Assembly (NCBI RefSeq): GCF_937906425.1
Contig: NZ_CALCYR010000197.1
Location: 1 to 5,925 of the forward strand
Source: an uncultured Methanobrevibacter sp.
GTDB lineage: Archaea; Methanobacteriota; Methanobacteria; Methanobacteriales; Methanobacteriaceae
Direction of reading: 5' to 3'
Length of the DNA stretch: 5,925 bases
Below the pieces are notes generated by a model. That model searched no databases. It was not told where the DNA came from and saw nothing but the letters and a program-made list of their open reading frames with translations. The position numbers were made by a program, and so were the translations under genes. This document shows, piece by piece, positions 1-4,492 of the stretch (its first letter is position 1; each line of letters opens with the position of its first letter).

Positions 1-27
1 TTTCCCTACACGACGCTCTTCCGATCT
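1..27 (+). other. Illumina sequencing-adapter remnant (not biological)
   Basis: These 27 bases match the 3' end of the Illumina TruSeq/universal read-1 adapter, including the diagnostic ACACGACGCTCTTCCGATCT at positions 8-27. The match is without mismatch as I remember the adapter sequence. Genomic sequence, a T-rich stretch, starts at about base 28. The contig edge is therefore untrimmed read sequence and should be masked. Confidence 0.97.
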
Positions 28-83
28 TTTTTTAATATTTTTTTTAATTTTTTTTAAGAATTATTATTTTTTTATAAATTTTT

Positions 84-99
84 GAAAAGCTTTTTATAC
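84..99 (+). promoter_or_regulatory. Archaeal BRE/TATA promoter for the S26 peptidase-like gene
   Basis: A purine-rich BRE-like GAAAAG (84-89) is followed by a T/A-rich TATA element (about 92-99, TTTTATAC). An archaeal start site lies about 22-27 nt downstream of the TATA box, so transcription should begin near 120. That gives a very short leader consisting of little more than the ribosome binding site. The call rests on pattern and spacing only. Confidence 0.45.
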
Positions 100-121
100 T
101 ATCAATTTTAATAAGACTATT

Positions 122-129
122 GGGGGGAT
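122..129 (+). promoter_or_regulatory. Ribosome binding site deciding a TTG start
   Basis: GGGGGGAT ends 3 bases before the TTG codon at 133, with 5 bases between the last G and the start. It resembles the GGAGGTGAT complement of the archaeal 16S rRNA 3' end, with G in place of the A and T at two positions. It supports TTG at 133 as the true start of the following gene. Confidence 0.6.
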
Positions 130-132
130 ACT

Positions 133-858
133 TTGAATAAGAAAAATCTTTATTCTATTTTAATTATCATTTTATTGATTGTCTTTTCGTTAAGTCTAAT
201 TCAAGTAATCTCAGCAAACAATTATCTGGAAATTGAGGATGAATTCTATGAGTCTGATTTGTATGAGCAAAATGAGGATTTATTGGATTCTTACAACAAT
301 GAACTTCCAAATCAGGTTGAAATAAAATTTAATGAGAATGGATCATATGTAGTAAATCTAAACACAGATGAAAACTATTATGAATTGTCCGATCGCTTGT
401 ATGAATGCATATCCAATCAAAGTCATAACACCAGTGCAAATATCACTACATTAAGACATGAACTAAGACAGATTTGCCTTGACTATGGGCTTGAGGACCC
501 TAATATAACAATCACAAGTCCTTATGGGGATGATACATTTATCACATCTGCTGTAGGTATTGGAATTTCAATGGAACCTACATTGAAGAGTGGAGCTAGT
601 TTGGTTTTAAACAAGACTCATGATGTTCATGTTGGAGACATTGTAGCTATTGATTCTCCTAAATATGGGCCTATTTGTAAAAGAATTGCCAGAGTAAGGG
701 GAGACAAGGTTTTTGCTGTCAGTGATAATGTGAATGGAAGCTATGTGAAGGATGGAAAGCGCATTTATTATGAGGGTATCCGTACTTGGGAAAATATCTC
801 AGACATTGATGGAGTTGCAATAAATGTCTATAACAATGATGGCGTGATTAGGGTTTAA
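133..858 (+). CDS. Membrane-anchored S26-type signal-peptidase-like protein
   Basis: The protein has 241 residues and starts at TTG behind a strong purine-rich ribosome binding site. Residues 6-28 are a hydrophobic segment ending in VISA, which could be an uncleaved anchor or a signal peptide. Residues 29-135 form an acidic, probably extracytoplasmic region that I do not recognise. Residues 140-200 carry the S24/S26 peptidase signature: GISMEPTL with candidate nucleophile Ser146, then GDIVAI, then ICKRIARVRGD with candidate general base Lys183, then the SDN box at 197-199. Family members cleave signal peptides at the membrane by a Ser/Lys or Ser/His mechanism. The canonical archaeal type I enzyme has His where this one has Lys, so this looks like a side branch, and its substrate is unknown. 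Eight N-glycosylation sequons (N69, N95, N99, N103, N124, N160, N201, N221) fit an exported domain. It appears to be monocistronic. Confidence 0.78.
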   Translation: MNKKNLYSILIIILLIVFSLSLIQVISANNYLEIEDEFYESDLYEQNEDLLDSYNNELPNQVEIKFNENGSYVVNLNTDENYYELSDRLYECISNQSHNTSANITTLRHELRQICLDYGLEDPNITITSPYGDDTFITSAVGIGISMEPTLKSGASLVLNKTHDVHVGDIVAIDSPKYGPICKRIARVRGDKVFAVSDNVNGSYVKDGKRIYYEGIRTWENISDIDGVAINVYNNDGVIRV

Positions 859-900
859 TGTTTTATGCAATTAATTTTTTAATTTCACCCATTTTTAAAC
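859..900 (+). terminator. Oligo-T termination region after the S26-like gene
   Basis: The 42 bases after the TAA stop contain T6 at 875-880, inside a weak AATTAA/TTAATT inverted repeat (869-874 and 879-884), and T5 at 892-896. Archaeal RNA polymerase commonly terminates at such U-tracts without needing a strong hairpin. The pattern is suggestive only, because the whole spacer is A/T rich. Confidence 0.4.
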
Positions 901-910
901 CTATTTTTAT

Positions 911-926
911 GCAAAAACTTTTTAAA
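911..926 (+). promoter_or_regulatory. Possible upstream archaeal promoter
   Basis: GCAAAAAC (911-918) followed by TTTTTAAA (919-926) resembles a BRE plus TATA element. Typical spacing would start transcription near 945-952, exactly at the left arm of the hairpin at 949-998. It may drive a long leader for L15e or a small RNA. It is one of several AT-rich candidates here, so confidence is low. Confidence 0.3.
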
Positions 927-948
927 TGATTAATATTAAATATATAAT

Positions 949-998
949 TACGTTAGAATATTTGCTATCTGATTTGCAAATAAAAAAAGTCTGACGTA
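949..998 (+). other. Long two-stage inverted repeat (possible structured leader or small RNA)
   Basis: Bases 949-957 (TACGTTAGA) pair with 990-998 (TCTGACGTA) over 9 bp with one G-U pair. Inside them, 959-965 (TATTTGC) pairs perfectly with 976-982 (GCAAATA) over 7 bp, leaving a 10-nt loop. The two stems are separated by an asymmetric internal loop of 1 base against 7. Sixteen pairs, with G-C content concentrated in the arms, stand out in a very AT-rich spacer. It lies about 155 bp upstream of the L15e start. The sequence shows the pairing; any function as a structured leader, small RNA or protein-binding site is inference. Confidence 0.4.
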
Positions 999-1091
999 TT
1001 ATTTAATTAAACTCTTATGGACTATAATATTTAGAATTTGATTAATAATTAAATTGCTATTCACTACTAATTTAAACTAATACAGTTAATC

Positions 1092-1110
1092 AAAAAAACA
1101 TTTTAAATAT
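1092..1110 (+). promoter_or_regulatory. Archaeal BRE/TATA promoter for the L15e gene
   Basis: AAAAAAAC (1092-1099) is a BRE-like purine run next to the TATA-like TTTTAAATAT (1101-1110). The predicted start site is around 1128-1133, about 20-25 nt before the L15e start. That leaves a leader just long enough for the AGAGGT ribosome binding site at 1141-1146. Confidence 0.5.
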
Positions 1111-1152
1111 TGTCCTTTGGATGTGGCGAAAAGCTGAACAAGAGGTTATAAA

Positions 1153-1704
1153 ATGATGTACAAATATATTAGAGATGCATGGAAAAATCCAGATGAGTCT
1201 TATGTAAGAGAACTTATGTGGCAAAGAGTTCCAGTTTGGAGAAAACAACCTGCAATTACTAGAATCGACAGACCAACCAGAATTGATCGTGCTAGATCTT
1301 TAGGTTACAGAGCTAAAAAAGGATTCGTAGTTGTCAGAGTAAAAGTTAGACGTGGTGGACGTAGGAAAACTCGTTTCAAACATGGTCGTAGACCTAAAAG
1401 AATGGGTGTAAACAAAATCACACCAGCTAAATCTATTCAAAGAATTGGAGAAGAGCGTGTAGCTAAAAAATACCCTAACATGGAAGTATTAAACTCTTAC
1501 TGGGTATGGGCTGACGGAAAATACAAATACTTTGAAGTTATTTTAGTAGACCCACAAAGTCCTTCTATTAAAAATGACCCAAAAATTAACTGGATTTGTG
1601 AAAAACAGCACAGAAGCAGAGCTCTCAGAGGCTTAACCAGTGCTGGTAAAAAAGGCCGTGGCCGTAGAAATAGAGGAAAAGGTAGTGAAAAAAGATTAAA
1701 ATAA
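1153..1704 (+). CDS. rpl15e: 50S ribosomal protein L15e
   Basis: The product is archaeal/eukaryotic-type large-subunit ribosomal protein eL15, a basic rRNA-binding protein of the 50S particle. The family signature is clear through the first ~170 residues: YKYIRDAWKNPDESYVRELM, VWRKQPAITRIDRPTRIDRA, RSLGYRAKKGFVVVRVKVRR, the Arg/Lys-rich GGRRKTRFKHGRRPKRMGVN, NSYWVWADGKYKYFEVILVD and the ending GLTSAGKKGRGRRNRGKGSE. Two ATG codons are adjacent (1153 and 1156). AGAGGT at 1141-1146 can serve either, and the family usually begins M-Y-K-Y, so 1156 may be the true start. At 182-183 residues it is about ten shorter than many archaeal L15e proteins, with the shortening at the basic C-terminus. The context frame stays clean to TAA, so this looks like natural variation. 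It has its own promoter and a T-rich terminator downstream. Confidence 0.96.
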   Translation: MMYKYIRDAWKNPDESYVRELMWQRVPVWRKQPAITRIDRPTRIDRARSLGYRAKKGFVVVRVKVRRGGRRKTRFKHGRRPKRMGVNKITPAKSIQRIGEERVAKKYPNMEVLNSYWVWADGKYKYFEVILVDPQSPSIKNDPKINWICEKQHRSRALRGLTSAGKKGRGRRNRGKGSEKRLK

Positions 1705-1800
1705 TCTTTTTTTAATTTTTCTTTTCTTTTTATTTTTTCTATTTTTTGCATTGCTTTTTTTAATTTAGATATTCTATTTTTTCATTGCTTTTTTTAATTA
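1705..1800 (+). terminator. T-tract terminator with a 35-bp-period direct repeat after L15e
   Basis: T-runs begin right after the L15e stop (T7 at 1708-1714) and recur through 1800, as expected of archaeal intrinsic termination after a highly expressed gene. Within it a roughly 28-30-bp segment occurs twice, at 1738-1767 and 1773-1800. Each copy reads TCTATTTTTT, then (G)CATTGC, then a T-run and AATT. They differ by a single inserted G near the middle. The duplication gives two copies of the T-tract. Confidence 0.55.
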
Positions 1801-1835
1801 TTTTATTCTTTTTTTATAAATTTTATTCACTTTTT

Positions 1836-2020
1836 AACGATTTTAAACTATTTTTAACTATTTTTTTTAATTTTTCTATTAATTTTTTAAAAAATTTATT
1901 CATTTTCAACGATTTTTTTATAATTTTTCTAAAATTCTCTCATATTAACTATTTTTAACTATTTAAACTATTTTTAACAATTCAAAACTATTCATAACTA
2001 TTCATAAGTATTTATAACAA
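1836..2020 (+). repeat. Degenerate AACTA repeats phased at about 10 bp
   Basis: Within the 384-bp gene-free spacer 1705-2088, AACTA or a one-base variant begins at 1836, 1846 and 1856, again at 1908, and then at 1947, 1957, 1966, 1976, 1986, 1996, 2006 and 2016. The last eight have spacings of 10, 9, 10, 10, 10, 10 and 10. The best units read TTCATAACTA. A period of one DNA turn puts every element on the same helix face. This could reflect intrinsic curvature, archaeal histone positioning, repeated regulator binding or simple replication slippage. No coding frame is evident in this spacer. Confidence 0.6.
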
Positions 2021-2038
2021 TTTTTATTAATATTAAAA

Positions 2039-2082
2039 TTAAATTATATAATAACAAGTATTTTTTTAATAAATTTAAAGGT
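2039..2082 (+). promoter_or_regulatory. Promoter and ribosome binding site of the COG1325/RNase P cluster
   Basis: A TATA-like TTATATAA (2044-2051) lies about 38 bp before the ATG at 2089, with an A-rich region upstream that could be the BRE. The expected transcription start is around 2070-2075. AAAGGT (2077-2082) is a modest ribosome binding site 6 bases before the start codon. The phased AACTA array ends about 25 bp upstream of the TATA element. Confidence 0.45.
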
Positions 2083-2088
2083 TAAATC

Positions 2089-2529
2089 ATGATTCACAAT
2101 ATTAGATATCGTGTTTTTATATATGATAATGAGGATAAGGATGATATTTTAGAGGCTCTTTTAAATATTTTGCCTAGTGCAGTTCCTGAAGTGGAGGAAG
2201 CGGAAGGTCTACTTGAGGAAAAGATGCTTATTTTGTCCGGAACCATTTCTAAAAAAAGAGAAACAAAGGAATTCCTGAAAAATCTTACTGAATCAATTGG
2301 AGAGGATCAATTAAAAAAACTTTATTTGGATTTGGATAGGAAAATGGATGAAAAGGGAAATTGGTTTTTAAGATTCTCAAAGGAAAAGGCTCTTGAAGAG
2401 GAATGGGAAATATTGGATGGTGGAGACAGCATTCACCTAAAGATAAAGATAGCTGCATATCCTGCTAAAAAAGAGGTTGCTATTGATAAAATCAGTGAAA
2501 TATTCCCGCAAGAGATTAAAAATGCTTAA
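2089..2529 (+). CDS. COG1325-family archaeal exosome-associated RNA-binding protein
   Basis: This 146-residue acidic protein matches what I know of the archaeal COG1325 family (Pfam RNA_binding, PF01877), annotated as a predicted exosome subunit or RNA-binding protein. Supporting features are the N-terminal beta segment IHNIRYRVFIYDNED, a helix around DILEALLNILP, the strand MLILSGTISKK with its following helix, the central GNWFLRFSKEKAL (residues 91-103), and the C-terminal segment SIHLKIKIAAYPAKKEVAID. The assignment comes from pattern memory and from position directly before the two RNase P protein genes, where this family usually sits. It has no visible catalytic motif and probably binds structured RNA. 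The start is supported by AAAGGT upstream. It ends in a hairpin that overlaps its stop codon, and 160 bp separate it from the next gene. Confidence 0.8.
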   Translation: MIHNIRYRVFIYDNEDKDDILEALLNILPSAVPEVEEAEGLLEEKMLILSGTISKKRETKEFLKNLTESIGEDQLKKLYLDLDRKMDEKGNWFLRFSKEKALEEEWEILDGGDSIHLKIKIAAYPAKKEVAIDKISEIFPQEIKNA

Positions 2530-2539
2530 GATTTAAGCA
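2523..2539 (+). other. Small perfect hairpin overlapping the COG1325 stop codon
   Basis: TGCTTAA (2523-2529) and TTAAGCA (2533-2539) are perfect inverted repeats around the 3-nt loop GAT. The TAA stop (2527-2529) is part of the left arm. T5 follows at 2548-2552. It may attenuate transcription or stabilise the mRNA 3' end before the RNase P genes. Confidence 0.4.
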
Positions 2540-2563
2540 ATATTGGATTTTTGAATAAAATGT

Positions 2564-2598
2564 TTTGAGTATTATCGAGGCTTTTTTAAATGCTCAAA
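2564..2598 (+). other. 10-bp hairpin in the COG1325-rnp3 spacer
   Basis: TTTGAGTATT (2564-2573) pairs with AATGCTCAAA (2589-2598) through 10 bp with one G-U pair. The 15-nt loop contains GAGGC and T6 (2582-2587). It lies 10 bp upstream of the 8-bp tandem array. It could be a terminator-like or processing element separating the two genes. Function is inferred only from pairing. Confidence 0.4.
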
Positions 2599-2600
2599 TA

Positions 2601-2670
2601 TTAAATTATTAAAATATTAAAATATTAAAATATTAAAACATTAAAATATTAAAACATTAAAATATTAAAT
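2601..2670 (+). repeat. 8-bp tandem repeat TTAAAAYA
   Basis: Seven consecutive 8-bp units run from 2609 to 2664: TTAAAATA three times, then TTAAAACA, TTAAAATA, TTAAAACA and TTAAAATA. A degenerate copy precedes them (2601-2608, TTAAATTA) and another follows (2665-2670). The array ends about 20 bp before the rnp3 start codon. Each unit resembles a TATA element, so it may also be part of an rnp3 promoter. The copy number is likely unstable. Confidence 0.85.
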
Positions 2671-2676
2671 GTTATT

Positions 2677-2682
2677 AAAGGT
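2677..2682 (+). promoter_or_regulatory. Ribosome binding site of rnp3
   Basis: AAAGGT lies 7 bases before the ATG at 2690. It is identical to the site before the COG1325 gene (2077-2082). It supports the chosen rnp3 start. Confidence 0.5.
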
Positions 2683-2689
2683 AATTTGA

Positions 2690-3727
2690 ATGAAATTTTA
2701 TGATTTGAATGTTAGAGGGCAGGATTTTAACAGAGATTTGTCCCTTCTTAAGGAAGCAAATAAATTTGGATGGGATTATATTAATTTTAATTATACTCCT
2801 GACAAGTTTTTTGAAGCTAAAAACTATGAAGATGAACTCATTGAGGAGATTGGAAAGTTCAGTGATGATTCCACATATAGAAACAAGTACAATTATGATT
2901 CAATCAAAATGGGAATGGGGATAAACATTTTAAATGCCAATTCTAATGAAATTCGTAAAATTACCAAAAAGAATAGGGATAAGTCAAATTACATCAGTTG
3001 TTTAGGGGGAGATTTGAAGGTAAATCGCAGTGCATGTGAAAATCCTCTAATAGATGTTCTTTCCCGTCCTTATTACAAGAGATTTGATTCCGGAATGAAT
3101 CATGTCCTGGCTAAGGAGGCAGCTCGAAACAATGTAGCTATTGAATTGTGTTTCAGGGATGTTTTAAAGAATTTTTTAAAATATCGGGCTAATGTGATAA
3201 GCTATTTCAAGGAAATACTGATGTTTCATAGAAAGTTCAAGTTTCCTTTGATATTGACCACTGATTCCAAATTGGTTTATGATGTCAAATCTTCAAGGGA
3301 TGTCTTTGCATTCTTCAAGTCAATCGGTTTTAGCCAAGAGGAAATCTACAATGGATTTTACTATTATCCCAAACAGATTTTAGACTTTAACAAGGAAAGG
3401 AAAAACATGGTGGTAAAAGGTGTTAAGGTCATTGAGGGTGCAACTGACTTCAGTGAAACCTATAAGGATGATGAAGAATTGGATAAGTTTAATAAGTCTG
3501 ATTTTGAGGATAATGAATTTGATAATTTTATAGAATATTGTGACAATCCAGATGAGGATTTAGAACTTTCTGATGAAAAGAATTCTTCTGGTGGTTTTGA
3601 TGATGATTTGAAAATTTCAGATGATAAGAATTCTTCTGGTGGTTTTGATGATGATTTGAAAATTTCAGATGATGATAATTATTCTGATAAAGATTTGGAA
3701 AATGGATTTAGGGAGGATGAAAAATGA
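2690..3727 (+). CDS. rnp3: RNase P protein component 3 (Rpp30) with long acidic repeat tail
   Basis: Residues 1-250 match the archaeal Rpp30 subunit of RNase P, a TIM-barrel (PHP-like) protein that partners Pop5 and activates the catalytic RNA for tRNA 5' maturation. Family features are the start MKFYDLNVRG, GWDYINFNYTP, the MGMGINI strand, YISCLGGDLKVNRSACENPL, the segment DVLSRPYYKRFDSGMNHVLA with AARNNVAIE, LILTTDSKLVYDVKSSRDV, and the ending MVVKGVKVIEG. Typical archaeal members stop near here, at about 210-250 residues. This one adds about 95 mostly Asp/Glu/Asn/Ser residues (251-345). The tail contains a 16-residue unit NSSGGFDDDLKISDDK twice (298-313, 314-329) and a weaker related stretch before it. 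It is probably disordered and may bind basic partners such as ribosomal proteins. The last 4 bp overlap rnp2, which points to translational coupling. Confidence 0.92.
   Translation: MKFYDLNVRGQDFNRDLSLLKEANKFGWDYINFNYTPDKFFEAKNYEDELIEEIGKFSDDSTYRNKYNYDSIKMGMGINILNANSNEIRKITKKNRDKSNYISCLGGDLKVNRSACENPLIDVLSRPYYKRFDSGMNHVLAKEAARNNVAIELCFRDVLKNFLKYRANVISYFKEILMFHRKFKFPLILTTDSKLVYDVKSSRDVFAFFKSIGFSQEEIYNGFYYYPKQILDFNKERKNMVVKGVKVIEGATDFSETYKDDEELDKFNKSDFEDNEFDNFIEYCDNPDEDLELSDEKNSSGGFDDDLKISDDKNSSGGFDDDLKISDDDNYSDKDLENGFREDEK
3578..3673 (+). repeat. Perfect 48-bp tandem duplication inside rnp3
   Basis: Bases 3578-3625 and 3626-3673 are identical 48-mers in the same frame. Each begins AAGAATTCTTCTGG and ends in TCAGATGAT, encoding K-NSSGG-FDDDLKISDD. 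The lack of any synonymous difference between copies points to a recent duplication or ongoing slippage. Because each unit is exactly 16 codons, gain or loss of a copy keeps rnp3 in frame. Confidence 0.95.
3711..3720 (+). promoter_or_regulatory. Strong ribosome binding site of rnp2 inside rnp3
   Basis: GGGAGGATGA lies within the last rnp3 codons. Its GGAGG core (3712-3716) is 7 bases from the rnp2 ATG at 3724. It is the best Shine-Dalgarno match in the window. It suggests that rnp2 can be translated efficiently as well as by coupling through the overlapping stop and start. Confidence 0.75.
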
Positions 3728-4104
3728 AACTAAAGATTTTGCCTCCAACCTTAAGAAAAAATAATCATTACTTGATTGTTGATGTAAAGAGTGAAGTAAA
3801 ACTTTCAAAGGAAGAACTCCTTAACCCTATATGGGATGCATGCATTAGGTTCTGGGGAGAGAACCATTCAAGTAACTTTAATCTATGGGTCATGAAACAT
3901 TACTTTATTAAAGAAGTACATGAAAATAATGAGGATTATTTTAATTATAAGGCAATTGTAAGATGCCAAAGAGATTACTGTGAGGATCTTCGTTCAGCCC
4001 TTATAACCTTGACAAGATATAATAAAAAGAGGATTTCAATGAATACGATTGGAATTTCCGGAACAATAAAGGGAGCGGTTTCCAAATTCATAGATGAAGA
4101 ATAA
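3724..4104 (+). CDS. rnp2: RNase P protein component 2 (Pop5)
   Basis: The 126-residue product is the archaeal Pop5 subunit, which pairs with Rpp30 and supports the catalytic core of RNase P in tRNA 5' maturation. Signature parts are LPPTLRKNNHYLIVDV at the N-terminus, the WDACIRFWGE segment (residues 37-46), KAIVRCQRDYCEDLRSALIT in the middle, and the C-terminal NTIGISGTIKGAVSKFIDEE. Length and C-terminus look complete, so the gene survives intact up to its TAA. Start choice rests on GGAGG at 3712-3716 and the ATGA-type 4-bp overlap with rnp3. In Methanobacteriales the proteasome alpha gene is commonly next on this strand. Here the sequence changes source within a few bases of the stop, so the operon is cut by the junction. 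Confidence 0.95.
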   Translation: MKLKILPPTLRKNNHYLIVDVKSEVKLSKEELLNPIWDACIRFWGENHSSNFNLWVMKHYFIKEVHENNEDYFNYKAIVRCQRDYCEDLRSALITLTRYNKKRISMNTIGISGTIKGAVSKFIDEE

Positions 4105-4117
4105 AAAATATTTAAAG
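4102..4117. other. Chimera junction 1: archaeal to bacterial sequence
   Basis: The plus-strand archaeal gene ends at TAA (4102-4104). Directly after it, through an A/T-only stretch (AAAATATTTAAA, 4105-4116), the minus strand becomes a bacterial LCP coding sequence. Reading the minus strand, recognisable LCP sequence IDYYIKINFKYF stops here, and the following codons are antisense to rnp2. The A/T-only bases are probably shared by both parents, so the exact joint cannot be placed closer. Confidence 0.8.
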
Positions 4118-4452
4118 TTTATTTTAATATAATAATCTATATTTAAACCAGTAATACTTTCTACTGTTTTTTTAACACATTTTGCTCCACCATATGCGGA
4201 TGTATTAATTTTTTGAAATTGTCTATTACCACAAGCAACTTTAGCATATGTATCTCTTGGTATTGAAAACATAGTTGCATTTAATGTTTTAGGATTGAAT
4301 GTAACTATCATTATAGTATCTCCATTAAATGCTGCATTTACATCTGATATTGAATCTACTCCTAATATTAAAAATGTAAATGGTTTTGTTAAAGTTTTAC
4401 CTTCAGTAGAATTATCTTCTTCTTTAATAGAGGAAAGAATATTTCCATCCAA
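4105..4452 (-). pseudogene. Internal fragment of a bacterial LytR-CpsA-Psr (LCP) protein
   Basis: About 115 codons on the minus strand encode the first half of an LCP catalytic domain. In order: the pre-domain linker NILSSIKEEDNSTEGKTLTK, PFTFLILGVDS with the conserved Asp, NAAFNGDTIMIVTFNPKTLN with the second conserved Asp in GDT, ATMFSIPRDTY with the conserved Arg, KINTSAYGGAK, and GLNIDYYIKINF. LCP enzymes attach teichoic acids or other glycopolymers to peptidoglycan at the outer membrane face of Gram-positive cells. The N-terminal membrane helix and the C-terminal half, including the later Arg-rich active-site part, are missing on both sides. Sequence style and low GC suggest an uncultured Bacilli/Mollicutes-like gut bacterium. 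Its neighbours are archaeal and eukaryotic, so it is most likely a short piece trapped between two joints. It has no start or stop of its own here. Confidence 0.85.
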
Positions 4453-4492
4453 ATTTTTTTTTCTTTTTATTTTTTTATTTTTTATTAAGCCA
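4453..4492. other. Chimera junction 2: bacterial to eukaryotic sequence
   Basis: On the minus strand the LCP linker (LDG-NILSSIKEEDN) is preceded by an almost pure A/G run encoding KNKKIKRKK. On the plus strand this is T-rich from 4454 to about 4492. Upstream of it the protein is Asn/Lys/Ile-rich and eukaryotic in style. The low-complexity run is the only plausible joint. The frame happens to stay open across it, as one in three random joins would. Confidence 0.65.

Noticed and set aside
861..914. Direct repeat TTTTATGCAA at 861-870 and 905-914
   Set aside because: Two 10-bp copies in an A/T-rich spacer, one of them next to a promoter-like element, are too few to claim an operator or attachment site.
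1690..1710. Frameshift explaining the short L15e C-terminus
   Set aside because: Alternative frames past the A-run do not restore the usual L15e tail, and the local sequence reads cleanly to TAA followed by a terminator.
1497..1751. 84-codon minus-strand open frame over the L15e 3' end
   Set aside because: It lies antisense to a well-recognised ribosomal protein gene and its Lys/Phe-rich composition is an A/T artefact.
2601..2670. CRISPR array or replication origin
   Set aside because: Units are 8 bp with no spacers, and there are no origin-binding boxes or cdc6/orc1 gene nearby. It is a simple tandem repeat.
2709..2924. 71-codon plus-strand frame inside rnp3
   Set aside because: It is a shifted frame within the conserved Rpp30 coding sequence, with no ribosome binding site.
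3578..3673. Mobile element or assembly duplication
   Set aside because: The duplication is exactly 16 codons, in frame, inside an acidic tail, with no terminal inverted repeats. Simple slippage explains it, though read depth should confirm it.
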